Source of the DNA: Chitinophagaceae bacterium
GTDB taxonomy: Bacteria; Bacteroidota; Bacteroidia; Chitinophagales; Chitinophagaceae
Reading direction: 5' to 3'
DNA length: 64,000 nt
Assembly (NCBI GenBank): GCA_016721385.1
Contig: JADKIE010000009.1
Span: 1-64,000, forward strand
Shown: positions 9,497 through 18,312 of the stretch, in pieces
Layout: the number at the start of each line of letters is the position of its first letter
Position numbering within the stretch: the stretch's first letter is position 1
Program-made: the position numbers and the translations under genes
Notes under the pieces: generated by a model
What the model saw: only the letters and a program-made list of their open reading frames with translations
What the model was told of the DNA's origin: nothing
The model's database searches: none

Positions 9497-11302
9497 ATGA
9501 GTAGCGTAGCCACATTACACGGAGAAGGTGTTCACTCGGCACATGATGCACATCATGAACACCATCACCACGAAACGTTTATAAGTAAATACGTTTTTAG
9601 CCAGGATCATAAAATGATTGCCAAACAATTTTTGGTAACGGGTATTATTTGGGCAATTATTGGAGGATTATTTTCTGTAATATTCCGTTTGCAATTAGGC
9701 TATCCCGAATCTACGTTTCCATGGTTGGAAGATTTTTTAGGCCACTGGGCTAAAGGTGGAAAATTGCAACCAGAGTTTTATTATGCGCTGGTAACTATGC
9801 ATGGAACCATTTTAGTTTTCTTTGTACTTACTGCCGGATTAAGCGGAACTTTTGCTAATTTTTTAATTCCTTTACAAATAGGAGCAAGAGATATGGCATC
9901 GCCAATGCTTAATATGCTTAGCTATTGGTTTTTCTTTTTAGCATCTATAATAATGTTTAGTTCATTATTTGTACAAACAGGCCCGGCAAGTGGCGGATGG
10001 ACAATTTATCCTCCTTTGAGCGCCTTAGGCGAAGCAAGTAGTGGAAGTAAAATTGGTATGGATTTATGGTTGGTAAGTATGGCAATGTTTATAGTATCTT
10101 CTTTATTAGGAGGCTTAAACTATATTACTACAATACTTAACATGCGTACAAAAGGAATGAGCATGACAAGATTGCCATTAACGGTTTGGTCTTTATTCTT
10201 CACGGCAGTATTAGGTGTATTATCTTTCCCTGTATTGTTAAGTGGTGCTATATTATTATTGTTTGACAGAAACTTAGGAACAAGTTTTTACTTAAGTGAT
10301 ATTGTTATAGCCGGTAAAATTTTACCTAATGAAGGAGGTAGTGCAATTTTATTCCAACACTTATTCTGGTTCTTAGGCCATCCGGAAGTATATATTATAT
10401 TATTGCCGGCAATGGGTATGGCATCAGAGATTTTATCGGTAAACAGCCGTAAACCAATATTTGGTTATATGGCTATGGTAACATCATTATTTGCAATTGC
10501 AATATTAGCCTTTTTAGTATGGGCACATCATATGTTTGTAACAGGGCTTAATCCTTTCTTAGGGTCGTTCTTTGTATTACTTACATTATTAATTGCGGTT
10601 CCATCTGCCATTAAAGTATTTAACTGGCTTACCACTCTATGGCGTGGTAATATTAGATTTACTCCCGGAATGATGTTTGCAATTGGATTTGTAAGTTTAT
10701 TTATTAGTGGGGGGTTAACAGGTATTTTCCTTGGAAACTCAGCCTTAGATTTACAACTACATGATACCTATTTTGTAATTGCTCACTTCCATATAGTAAT
10801 GGGTGTGGCAGCATTTTTTGGCATGTTTGCCGGTGTATATCATTGGTTTCCAAAAATGTTTGGCAGATTTTTAAATAATACGATGGCATATATCCATTTT
10901 TGGGTAACTATTATTGGCGCATACTTAATTTTTTGGCCAATGCACTACGAAGGTTTGGCAGGTATGCCTCGCCGTTATTATGACTATTCAAACTGGGAGT
11001 CTTTTAAAATGTTTGGAGGCTTAAATGAGTTTATAAGTTTGGTGTCAATGATTGTTTTTGCTGCTCAATTATTATTTGTGTTCAATTTTTTCTATAGCAT
11101 TTTTAAAGGCAGAAGAGTTACAACACAAAACCCTTGGGGTAGTAATAGTTTGGAATGGACAACACCAATTAATCCGGGCATGGTAACTGGCCCGGTGAAA
11201 TACCGGAAGTTTACAGAGGAGCTTTACGATTATGCAAAAGACGGGAAAGAGTTTATTCCTCAAAATGTACCGGTTGGAGAAGATGAAACAGACGGGCATT
11301 AA
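9497..11302 (+). CDS. coxA: Cytochrome c oxidase subunit I
   Basis: This is the catalytic heme-copper subunit that reduces oxygen at the heme a3-CuB site and pumps protons. The 601-residue protein has about 12 transmembrane helices. Heme and copper ligands are visible: a low-spin heme His in ALVTMHGTILVF, the CuB site in FLGHPEVYI and VWAHHMF, and the paired heme ligands in HDTYFVIAHFHIVM. The Glu in GHPEVY marks an A1-type D-channel. A His-rich N-terminus (HDAHHEHHHHE) is common in Bacteroidota CoxA. The frame is intact. Confidence 0.97.
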   Translation: MSSVATLHGEGVHSAHDAHHEHHHHETFISKYVFSQDHKMIAKQFLVTGIIWAIIGGLFSVIFRLQLGYPESTFPWLEDFLGHWAKGGKLQPEFYYALVTMHGTILVFFVLTAGLSGTFANFLIPLQIGARDMASPMLNMLSYWFFFLASIIMFSSLFVQTGPASGGWTIYPPLSALGEASSGSKIGMDLWLVSMAMFIVSSLLGGLNYITTILNMRTKGMSMTRLPLTVWSLFFTAVLGVLSFPVLLSGAILLLFDRNLGTSFYLSDIVIAGKILPNEGGSAILFQHLFWFLGHPEVYIILLPAMGMASEILSVNSRKPIFGYMAMVTSLFAIAILAFLVWAHHMFVTGLNPFLGSFFVLLTLLIAVPSAIKVFNWLTTLWRGNIRFTPGMMFAIGFVSLFISGGLTGIFLGNSALDLQLHDTYFVIAHFHIVMGVAAFFGMFAGVYHWFPKMFGRFLNNTMAYIHFWVTIIGAYLIFWPMHYEGLAGMPRRYYDYSNWESFKMFGGLNEFISLVSMIVFAAQLLFVFNFFYSIFKGRRVTTQNPWGSNSLEWTTPINPGMVTGPVKYRKFTEELYDYAKDGKEFIPQNVPVGEDETDGH

Positions 11303-11384
11303 AAAAATTGAAAATTGTTTAATGGATAATGGATAATTTTGAAAGACGATGAAATGATTTATCCGGCAACTATTAATCAAAATA

Positions 11385-12296
11385 ATGCAACAGCAAAACA
11401 ACGCACCAATAAACAACTCATCTTTATTTGGGTTGGCAAGTAAAGTGAAGGATTACATTCAGCTAATTAAATTCACTTTAAGTTTTATGGTGGTGTTTAG
11501 TACAGTAGTAAGCTATTTGCTGGCGCCTAATATAAAATTTGATTTACTACAAGTTCTTTTACTTTTTATTGGCGGAATGCTAATTACCGGAAGTGCAAAT
11601 GGTATTAACCAAATACTTGAAAAAGACACCGACGCATTAATGAAACGCACTGCTGCAAGGCCGGTGGCCAGCGGCAGAATGAGTGTAACCGAGGCAACTA
11701 TATTTTGTGTGGTTACCGGAGCGTTGGGTGTTTTTATTATGTGGAGGTTTTTTAACTTTCAAAGTGCGATGGTGGGTTTATTTAGCTTGTTTTTATACAG
11801 CTTTATTTATACTCCATTAAAAAAAGTTAATTCAATTTCGGTATTAGTTGGTGCTATACCCGGTGCATTACCTTGCTTAATTGGTTGGGTAGCCGCAACG
11901 GATAGCTTTAGTGCAGGAGGTTGGATTTTATTTGCTATCCAATTTTTATGGCAGTTTCCGCACTTTTGGGCAATAGCTTGGGTAGCACATAAAGATTATA
12001 CCCTTGCTGGTTTTAAATTATTGCCTAGCGATAAAGGACCAACAAAATTTACTGCTATGCAAACCGTAATGTATAGTGCGTTAATGGTGCCGGTTGGTTT
12101 GTTGCCACACTATTATAATATAAGTGGCATGGTGAGTATGTGGGTTGTGCTGGCTTGTAATTTGTTTATGGTTTATGTAAGTGTGTTGTTGGTTATAAGA
12201 ATGGATGTTAAAAGTGCAAGAAGAGTAATGTTTAGCTCATATTTTTATTTGATGATTGTGTTGTTGAGTTTATATGCAGATAAAGTAAGAGTTTAA
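11385..12296 (+). CDS. ctaB: Protoheme IX farnesyltransferase (heme O synthase)
   Basis: CtaB attaches a farnesyl group to heme B to make heme O, the precursor of heme A for the oxidase encoded next to it. The 303-residue protein is a UbiA-family prenyltransferase with about eight or nine helices. The first Asp-rich motif is seen as NGINQILEKDTDALMKRTAARP, and a second conserved loop is around AHKDYTLAGFKLLPSDKG. The start at ATG 11385 follows an 82-nt spacer with TTGAAAA-type repeats. The heme A synthase that would use its product is at 45.9 kb rather than here. Confidence 0.95.
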   Translation: MQQQNNAPINNSSLFGLASKVKDYIQLIKFTLSFMVVFSTVVSYLLAPNIKFDLLQVLLLFIGGMLITGSANGINQILEKDTDALMKRTAARPVASGRMSVTEATIFCVVTGALGVFIMWRFFNFQSAMVGLFSLFLYSFIYTPLKKVNSISVLVGAIPGALPCLIGWVAATDSFSAGGWILFAIQFLWQFPHFWAIAWVAHKDYTLAGFKLLPSDKGPTKFTAMQTVMYSALMVPVGLLPHYYNISGMVSMWVVLACNLFMVYVSVLLVIRMDVKSARRVMFSSYFYLMIVLLSLYADKVRV

Positions 12297-12313
12297 TTAG
12301 TGTTAAAATAATA

Positions 12314-12330
12314 ATTTGCCGCAGGCAAAT
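12314..12330. repeat. Palindrome ATTTGCC-GCA-GGCAAAT before the first coxC gene
   Basis: A perfect 7-bp inverted repeat with a 3-nt loop lies in the 42-nt ctaB-coxC spacer. It resembles the palindrome at 4058-4071 in the same cluster. It has no T-run and so is unlikely to terminate transcription. Confidence 0.5.
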
Positions 12331-12338
12331 ACGAGGAT

Positions 12339-12903
12339 ATGAATACAGTGGCAATGAAACAAAAAAATAAAATACATCCGCATAAGTTTACACTGTGGAT
12401 GGGTATAGGAAGTATTGTAATGATGTTTGCAGGGTTAACCAGTGCATACATTGTAAAACGAAATCAGGCAAATTGGGTAACCTTTGAAATTCCCAAATTG
12501 TTTTGGTACAGTACAGTAGCTATTTTACTAAGCAGCGCTCTTTTGTTTTTAGCTGGCAAAGCTTTTAAACAAAGAGAAATGGTTAAGTACAGAACTTTGG
12601 TAACGGCTACTGCAATTTTGGGTGTTCTTTTTTTAGTTTGTCAGGTAGTGGGTTTTATGCAATTGTGGGATAAAGGCTTTACATTACAATCAACAGTATC
12701 CTACTCTTTTTGTATGTAATTGTTGGTTTGCATGGTTTGCATGTGATTGGTGGTGTAATTGCATTAATTGTTTTATTTGCTAAAGCATTTAACACCAAAA
12801 CAAAAGACTATAGCAACATATCGGTAGATTTGGTAAGTACATACTGGCATTTGTAGATGTACTTTGGGTTTACCTTTTAATATTTTTATTAATGATAAAA
12901 TAG
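12339..12903 (+). CDS. coxC: Cytochrome c oxidase subunit III, short form, with two 1-nt deletions
   Basis: This is the first of two tandem subunit III-type genes. As written it stops at 12717 after 126 residues. Adding one T to the T-run near 12710 continues as YVIVGLHGLHVIGGVIALIVLF, and adding one T near 12852 (catttgtag) gives TYWHFVDVLWVYLLIFLLMIK, ending at 12901-12903. The rebuilt protein has about 188 residues and five helices, ending with the subunit III hallmark WHFVDVLW. Both breaks are in T homopolymers, so sequencing error is far more likely than decay. The tandem arrangement with the gene at 12980 is normal in Bacteroidota. Confidence 0.88.
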
Positions 12904-12979
12904 TACAAAGTTTCAAGTACAGAGTTAAAATTAATGCAATTAAACTTAGTATCAGAAACCAGAAACTTAAAATAGAATT

Positions 12980-13744
12980 ATGTCAGCAACAACAATACCA
13001 TCGGGTACAAAATGGTGGAATGGCGGAAGAAGTCCATTCAATATCAGTTACGGTAAAGTAATGATGTGGTACTTTTTAATGAGTGATGCCTTTACGTTTG
13101 GAGCATTTCTTATTAGCTATGGCACCATACGGTTTAGTGTAAACCATTGGGCAGATCCCAATCAGGTATTCAATGCATTTCCATTTGCAGGGCATGCAAA
13201 TTTACCCTTAGCATTTGTAAGTTTAATGACGTTTATATTAATTGCCAGCTCGGTAACAATGGTGTTAGCTGTTCATGAGGGGCATAAAATGAACCGAAAG
13301 GGCGTAGAAAAATATATGATTCTTACTATAATTGGTGGGTTGGCTTTCTTGGGGTGTCAGGCTTGGGAGTGGACGCACATGATTACCGGCGAACATAAAG
13401 TATTGGTTAATAGAGCTATCGAAACTTGGGGAACTACAGTAACGCATAATCCATGGGGACTTGCAGTATCTCATGAAACGCTATCTAAACTTGGATTAGC
13501 TGCTAATGAACATGTTACAACACCTGGACCTATTGCGTTTGGCGGTTATTTCTTTGGAATTACAGGTTTCCACGGTTTCCATGTATTTAGTGGTGTAATT
13601 ATTAATTTGGTAATGTATATTAAAACCAAACTTGGTCATTTTGATCAACGTGGCCATTACGAAATGATAGAAAAAGCAGGTTTGTATTGGCATTTTGTAG
13701 ATTTAGTTTGGGTGTTTGTATTCCTTTGCTTTTATCTTGTTTAA
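12980..13744 (+). CDS. coxC: Cytochrome c oxidase subunit III, second copy
   Basis: Subunit III stabilises the catalytic core and can affect oxygen delivery. This 254-residue protein is intact. It has helices around MMWYFLMSDAFTFGAFLISYG and LPLAFVSLMTFILIASSVTMV, and later the conserved FHGFHVFSGVIINLVMY and GLYWHFVDLVWVFVFLCFYLV. It is longer than the upstream paralog because of a polar loop (about residues 125-180) between helices. The ATG at 12980 gives MSATTIPSGTKWWNGGRSPF, a typical N-terminus for the family in this phylum. Confidence 0.94.
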   Translation: MSATTIPSGTKWWNGGRSPFNISYGKVMMWYFLMSDAFTFGAFLISYGTIRFSVNHWADPNQVFNAFPFAGHANLPLAFVSLMTFILIASSVTMVLAVHEGHKMNRKGVEKYMILTIIGGLAFLGCQAWEWTHMITGEHKVLVNRAIETWGTTVTHNPWGLAVSHETLSKLGLAANEHVTTPGPIAFGGYFFGITGFHGFHVFSGVIINLVMYIKTKLGHFDQRGHYEMIEKAGLYWHFVDLVWVFVFLCFYLV

Positions 13745-13783
13745 AATAAATTATTTACATTTTACAATTAACAAATTTAAAAT

Positions 13784-14212
13784 ATGAGTTCACACGTATC
13801 ATCTCCCGAAATTACACATGCACCAGAACATGCATCTGGTACAGGAAGAATATGGAAAACATTTTGGGTATTATCTATATTAACCATTATTGAGTTAGGC
13901 CTGGGCTATTATTTATATTCTCAGCATGGAGGATTATCTCATGGATTTACACTTGCAACCAAATCATTAATAGGCATACTTACACTTGCAAAAGCATATT
14001 ATATAGTTTCTGTGTTTATGCATCTTGGCGACGAGATAAGAAATTTTATAATGACCATAATAGTGCCACTTTGCTTATTTATTTGGTTTATTGTTGCCTT
14101 TTTGTGGGATGGTAACAGTTGGAAAAATTTAAGAAATACAGATGCAGGAAGCAGAGAAGCTCCAAAAACAGAAAAAGTTGAACATGCGCCTGAACAAGGA
14201 GCTAAACACTAA
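13784..14212 (+). CDS. coxD: Cytochrome c oxidase subunit IV family protein
   Basis: This is a small three-helix accessory subunit of bacterial heme-copper oxidases (prokaryotic COX4 family). The 142-residue protein has a polar His- and Glu-rich N-terminus, helices near WKTFWVLSILTIIELGLGYYL, LIGILTLAKAYYIVSVFMHL and FIMTIIVPLCLFIWFIVAFLW, then a charged tail. The KAYYIVSVFMHLGDE segment is characteristic. It closes the oxidase structural genes and is followed directly by a strong terminator. Confidence 0.9.
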   Translation: MSSHVSSPEITHAPEHASGTGRIWKTFWVLSILTIIELGLGYYLYSQHGGLSHGFTLATKSLIGILTLAKAYYIVSVFMHLGDEIRNFIMTIIVPLCLFIWFIVAFLWDGNSWKNLRNTDAGSREAPKTEKVEHAPEQGAKH

Positions 14213-14232
14213 ATAGTAAAAAATAATTTTAT

Positions 14233-14264
14233 AAAAAACCATCCATCTTTACGGATGGTTTTTT
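14233..14264 (+). terminator. Intrinsic terminator after coxD
   Basis: A 12-bp stem is formed by AAAAAACCATCC and GGATGGTTTTTT around an 8-nt loop, ending in a T-run. It ends the act-cox transcription unit. The A-run on the other side would let it work in both directions. Confidence 0.9.
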
Positions 14265-14271
14265 ATTAGTG

Positions 14272-14279
14272 TAACTTTA
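14272..14279 (+). promoter_or_regulatory. Likely -7 element TAACTTTA for the sco gene
   Basis: TAACTTTA differs from the Bacteroidota consensus TAnnTTTG only in the last base. It lies 17 nt before the ATG at 14296 and just after the coxD terminator, so the SCO and DUF420 genes may have their own transcript. Confidence 0.45.
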
Positions 14280-14295
14280 CCCACAATAATTTTAT

Positions 14296-15078
14296 ATGAA
14301 CAAAAGTGCAATTCTTGGGTTAATGTTGGCTATGCTACTTCCGCTTTCGGGATATTTTTTAGTAAAATATTTAAGTAAAGATGCGGTTGTAATGCCTCGT
14401 AAATATTTTGCACCCGACAGTATTGTTGTAAATACAAAAGGAGGAAAAACTACAACCGACACTATTTGGCATAAAGTAAAAAGCCCTCAGTTTGTAAATC
14501 AATTAGGTAAAAAAGTTACACTGGATGATGCAAAAGGAAAAATAATTGTATTGGATTTCTTTTTTGCAAGATGCCCAAGTATTTGCCCTGGCCTTGCCCG
14601 TAATATGAAGCGCTTACAAGATTCGTTTAAGCAAAACGATAGCATTGTTCAATTTATTTCGGTGAGTGTAGATCCTGAGCATGATAGTGTAGCACAGTTA
14701 AGAAAGTTTGCAGATAGGTTTGGCATTAATCATGATACATGGTGGATGGTAAGTGGCGATAAGAAAGCTACCTATGATTTTGCATTGCAAGAAATAAAAG
14801 CAAGCATTGCCGACCCTGGCGTAGATACTGCTTTTATACATACAGAAAACTTTTTTTTAATTGATACTAATAAAATTGTACGTGGTTGGTACAATGGTTT
14901 TGATACAGTACAGTTGGCAAAATTGGCGCATGATATTCCTTTATTAATGTTAGAAAAGGACAGAAGCAAACCTTCTTTTTTAAGAAATTTTATTCCATTG
15001 CTGCCTGTAATTTTTATTGGTATTGCTATAGTTTTTGTAGTAATTATTATTTTAAACAGAAAGAAAACGAATAAGTGA
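14296..15078 (+). CDS. SCO1/SenC family copper chaperone for CuA assembly
   Basis: SCO proteins deliver copper to the CuA site of oxidase subunit II. The protein has an N-terminal anchor helix (AILGLMLAMLLPLSGYFLVKYL) and a thioredoxin-fold domain with the CxxxC copper motif in FFFARCPSICPGLARNM. The third ligand is the His in DTAFIHTENFFLID. A second helix near the C-terminus (LLPVIFIGIAIVFVVIIIL) is an addition seen in some Bacteroidota members. The frame is intact, and the gene lies directly behind the oxidase genes that need its product. Confidence 0.93.
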   Translation: MNKSAILGLMLAMLLPLSGYFLVKYLSKDAVVMPRKYFAPDSIVVNTKGGKTTTDTIWHKVKSPQFVNQLGKKVTLDDAKGKIIVLDFFFARCPSICPGLARNMKRLQDSFKQNDSIVQFISVSVDPEHDSVAQLRKFADRFGINHDTWWMVSGDKKATYDFALQEIKASIADPGVDTAFIHTENFFLIDTNKIVRGWYNGFDTVQLAKLAHDIPLLMLEKDRSKPSFLRNFIPLLPVIFIGIAIVFVVIIILNRKKTNK

Positions 15079-15082
15079 TTTT

Positions 15083-15672
15083 ATGTTAAAACCTACGTTG
15101 GCAAAAAACGATATAAAAGCAAAAAGGATAATTGGAATAGTATCAATTATTGTATTTGTAGCTGTTACTGTATTAGGTAAATATAATTTAGCAGGCAAGA
15201 GTAATTTTTCCTTTGATGTACATGTATTTGCAATGCTTAATGCAATAATTAATGCATGCGTTGCACTATTGCTTGTATTGGGATTAGTAACCGTAAAACA
15301 AAAAAATACCAACTGCATAAAAACATTATGTTGTTTGCAATGCTGCTTTCGGTATTGTTTTTAATATCGTATATCTGCCATCATTTATTTGCCGGCGAAA
15401 CGGCCTTTGGCGAAACGGATGGTGTAAAAGGATTATCCACCGAAGAAATAGTAACTGCTGGCAACTCTCGTAAAATTTATTTATTGATTTTACTTACACA
15501 TATACCTTTAGCTGGGCTGGTGCTTCCATTTATTTTATTTTCTGCATACAAGGCGTTAACCGGCGAATTTGCAAAACATAAAAAATTAGTGCGTTATGTT
15601 TGGCCAGTATGGTTTTACGTAGCAGTTACAGGCGTAGTAGTTTATTTAATGATAAGCCCTTATTATAAGTAA
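15083..15672 (+). CDS. DUF420 membrane protein, with one 1-nt deletion
   Basis: DUF420 proteins are small multi-helix membrane proteins found next to cytochrome oxidase genes, probably with an assembly role (inference from context). The first 75 codons (MLKPTLAKNDIKAKRIIGIV and three helices) run out of frame in a run of seven A residues near 15300-15306. One added A gives VTVKQKKYQLHKNIMLFAMLLSV and continues to the stop at 15672. The rebuilt protein has about 196 residues and five helices, with conserved His residues in CHHLFAGE and LTHIPLAG. It starts 5 nt after the SCO stop. Confidence 0.87.
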
Positions 15673-15702
15673 AGGCTTATCATTGCTATAGAATTTCAAA
15701 AT

Positions 15703-16680
15703 TTAATTTGAAAACCACACATCATTTTTTGCAACAGATGTTGCATCATACCCGCCGATAACGCAAATTTTATTATTGAATAGCATTGTCTGGTGCCCAC
15801 CTCTTGTACCAAAAGCTGCATTGGTTTGTTTTGTCCAATCTTTACCATTAACGCTGCTCCATATTTCATCTGTGGTAACAAAACCAACTACCCCACCAAC
15901 TACATACAGTACATTATTATATACTATTGATTGATGAGAATATAATGGTACAAATTTTGAACCCGTTGTTATTTCTTCTGTCCAATTTCTCCCATCAGTA
16001 CTGCTCCATACATCATTTTTAAACCCCGTAGACGAATAGCCACCAATAACATAAAGCTTACTATTAAATACGCTAATTTGATGACCAGCTCTTGCACTAA
16101 ATTGAGTACCTACCACAGTTTCTTGTGTCCATGTACTTCCATCTGCACTACTCCAAATATCATTTTTTGTTCCGCCAATTCCATCACCTCCTATCAACCA
16201 TATTTTACTATTAAATACAACAGCATCATGCAATGATCGAATGCTGAAACTTGCATTAGCAGTTACTTGTGTCCATGCAGATCCATCAGGACTGCTCCAA
16301 ATATCATTTAATGCATTGCCACTACTTAACCCACCAATAACCCAAATTTTGTTGTTAAAAACAAGTGCTTTATGATCGCTTCTTGCACTAAAAATTGGAC
16401 CACTTACTGAGGTTTGTGTCCATGATGTTCCGTCGGCACTACTCCATATTTCATTGCTGTAAAGTGTATTTGATTTTCTACCGCCAATAACCCACATCTT
16501 ATTATTAAACACAACAGATTGGTGACCAAATAAAGGTGCAAACTGAGTTCCTGTAACTGTTGTTTTTGTAAAACTTAACGATGGAGTTGGCGTAGGAGTT
16601 GGTGTTTTATCTTTTTTGCAAGATGTTATTAAAAGTGATGCAGATAAGATAAAGGCTAAAACTAATTGTATTTTTTTCAT
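15703..16680 (-). CDS. Kelch-type beta-propeller lipoprotein
   Basis: This is a secreted lipoprotein with a signal peptide ending in LLITSC (lipobox) and a Lys-rich then Thr-Pro repeat linker. The rest is about six copies of a roughly 47-residue repeat built on the pattern HQSVVFNNKMWVIGG, NEIWSSADGTSWTQ, which is a kelch or galactose-oxidase-like propeller blade. Such propellers usually bind ligands or proteins at the cell surface. No catalytic residues can be named. It faces the DUF420 gene tail to tail, with a GATAAGCC/GGCTTATC hairpin at 15651-15681 between them. Confidence 0.75.
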   Translation of the reverse strand: MKKIQLVLAFILSASLLITSCKKDKTPTPTPTPSLSFTKTTVTGTQFAPLFGHQSVVFNNKMWVIGGRKSNTLYSNEIWSSADGTSWTQTSVSGPIFSARSDHKALVFNNKIWVIGGLSSGNALNDIWSSPDGSAWTQVTANASFSIRSLHDAVVFNSKIWLIGGDGIGGTKNDIWSSADGSTWTQETVVGTQFSARAGHQISVFNSKLYVIGGYSSTGFKNDVWSSTDGRNWTEEITTGSKFVPLYSHQSIVYNNVLYVVGGVVGFVTTDEIWSSVNGKDWTKQTNAAFGTRGGHQTMLFNNKICVIGGYDATSVAKNDVWFSN

Positions 16681-16702
16681 TTTATTTTTTTTAAGTGATT
16701 TT

Positions 16703-18079
16703 TTATTTTACATTTTCACAAAGCATTTCTTCACCATCTAGGCCATTAAATACTGCAACAGTATTAATAAATGAGCCGCCAACATAATCCTCCCTTATAA
16801 ATAAATAATCGGGCAATAGATAACACTTACCATCGCTTCCTTTATATGCCAGCTTTGCACTGCGTTCTCTACCTACAACTATTCCGGTAAGAGAATTACG
16901 AAGTGTAGTCCAGCCATTTTGGGTAAGCACAGCTTTCAATGCACTTACACTATGGGTAGCTCCGTATAGTTTATTAAATCCATTGGTTAATACTTTCTCG
17001 AGGCTGGCATCCTTTACAGCCGCCACAGGAAATTTTGTATTTTTAATATGTTCAATCCGGTTTGCCTCTGCTTTTGTATATAATTGTTCTAAACTTCCCA
17101 TACCAGTAAATGCAGCAGTTGTTTTTTTGTACATTTCGGCATAAGAACTTTCTTCGGGAAATACTTTTTGTGCTGCATCCCAAAATGTCTGGTGAAATTG
17201 AATGGTATAGTACCTGTATTCCATATTAGATTTATCCCTGGCATCTTTTAAAGTACCTTCAATTTTATCCATTTCTCTTTCGGTACTACTTTTAAATCCA
17301 CTTATGTTACCCTTAGCATTCCTGCCGGTTTTAATCAACGCATCAGTATAATCCATCGATAAAAGTTTTTCAAGCTTTGCTTTATAAGCTGCAATCTTAG
17401 CAGGAGCATCTGGTAGATCACTCGTAGAACCCACACTGATTTTTGCATCAATAAATAATTTTTCCATTAATTTAACCGGGTCGTTACTTACCGTTGCGTC
17501 TTGTTGTGGGGCTTTTGTTCTATCTCCATTTGTATTTCTTACTTCAGCCAGTTTTTTTTCTTTTAAGTCATCCTTAATTTTTTTTAAAGCACTCTCCATT
17601 TCCGAAGCGTTATAGGCAGGATCTTTTTCTTTAGTAGCCTTTAAAGCATATTCCATATCCCTAATATTTCCGTTCAACTCTCCATCACTTAATTTATTAG
17701 TTGGTTGAAGTGCTCTGTCCCAAAAATACTTTACCTGATTTTTGGCTGCACCAGTATAATCGCCACTCTTTGCATCTGCAGCTTTTTGCTCCGGCGATTT
17801 TTCAGCATCCAGTTTTTTATCTAATTCTGCTTGCCATTTTTTTAACTCAGCGTCCATAGTAGCAGTGTTTAATGCAGGGTCTTTTTCTTTTGCATTATCC
17901 AGGGCCCTTTTCATATTTCCCACAGTTAAGGCACTGCCTTTACCATTTTTCAAAATCTCTGCCTGACTCCAAAATGATTTTATATATATTTTGCCCGGAC
18001 CAGTATAATTGGCATCTATTTGCGCCATAGAAGTAGCACACATAAAAAATCCCATCAGCATTAATGTTATTGATTTCAT
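16703..18079 (-). CDS. Secreted protein of unknown function, coiled-coil rich
   Basis: I do not recognise a family. The ATG at 18079 gives a clean signal peptide (MKSITLMLMGFFMCATSMAQ), so it is preferred over an in-frame ATG 36 nt upstream. The mature part holds two similar units of about 65 residues: YIKSFWSQAEILKNGKGSAL and VKYFWDRALQPTNKLSDGEL, each followed by a Lys/Glu/Asp-rich helix ending in KEKDPA. A long charged helical region and a mixed C-terminal domain follow. It probably acts in the envelope. It lies 22 nt upstream of the kelch lipoprotein on the same strand and may share its transcript. Confidence 0.6.
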   Translation of the reverse strand: MKSITLMLMGFFMCATSMAQIDANYTGPGKIYIKSFWSQAEILKNGKGSALTVGNMKRALDNAKEKDPALNTATMDAELKKWQAELDKKLDAEKSPEQKAADAKSGDYTGAAKNQVKYFWDRALQPTNKLSDGELNGNIRDMEYALKATKEKDPAYNASEMESALKKIKDDLKEKKLAEVRNTNGDRTKAPQQDATVSNDPVKLMEKLFIDAKISVGSTSDLPDAPAKIAAYKAKLEKLLSMDYTDALIKTGRNAKGNISGFKSSTEREMDKIEGTLKDARDKSNMEYRYYTIQFHQTFWDAAQKVFPEESSYAEMYKKTTAAFTGMGSLEQLYTKAEANRIEHIKNTKFPVAAVKDASLEKVLTNGFNKLYGATHSVSALKAVLTQNGWTTLRNSLTGIVVGRERSAKLAYKGSDGKCYLLPDYLFIREDYVGGSFINTVAVFNGLDGEEMLCENVK

Positions 18080-18312
18080 AAATATTTTTTTAATTGATAA
18101 ACCAAAACTATGCATCCAAATATCTTATAAAAACCCTATTTGATATATGATGACTGCTGTTTCACAACTGCAAAAAATTAAAAGAATTGATGGTTTAATC
18201 ACTTATGAAACGAATGCAATCATTTATGTAACAACATATATCAATAGGCAAATGAAGTGGCGGATAAAGAAACTGATAATTAGCTTAGCTAAACATTTAG
18301 CAATATTTTGTA

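Noticed and set aside
12864..13061. Separate small gene between the two coxC genes
   Set aside because: It covers the repaired end of the first coxC and the start of the second and has no features of its own.
15651..15681. Terminator between DUF420 and the kelch gene
   Set aside because: The GATAAGCC/GGCTTATC stem is clear but has no T-run on either strand, so I do not list it as a terminator.
16575..16612. Thr-Pro repeat in the kelch lipoprotein as a microsatellite or phase-variable tract
   Set aside because: It is a normal lipoprotein linker; the repeat unit is 6 nt, so slippage would not change the frame.
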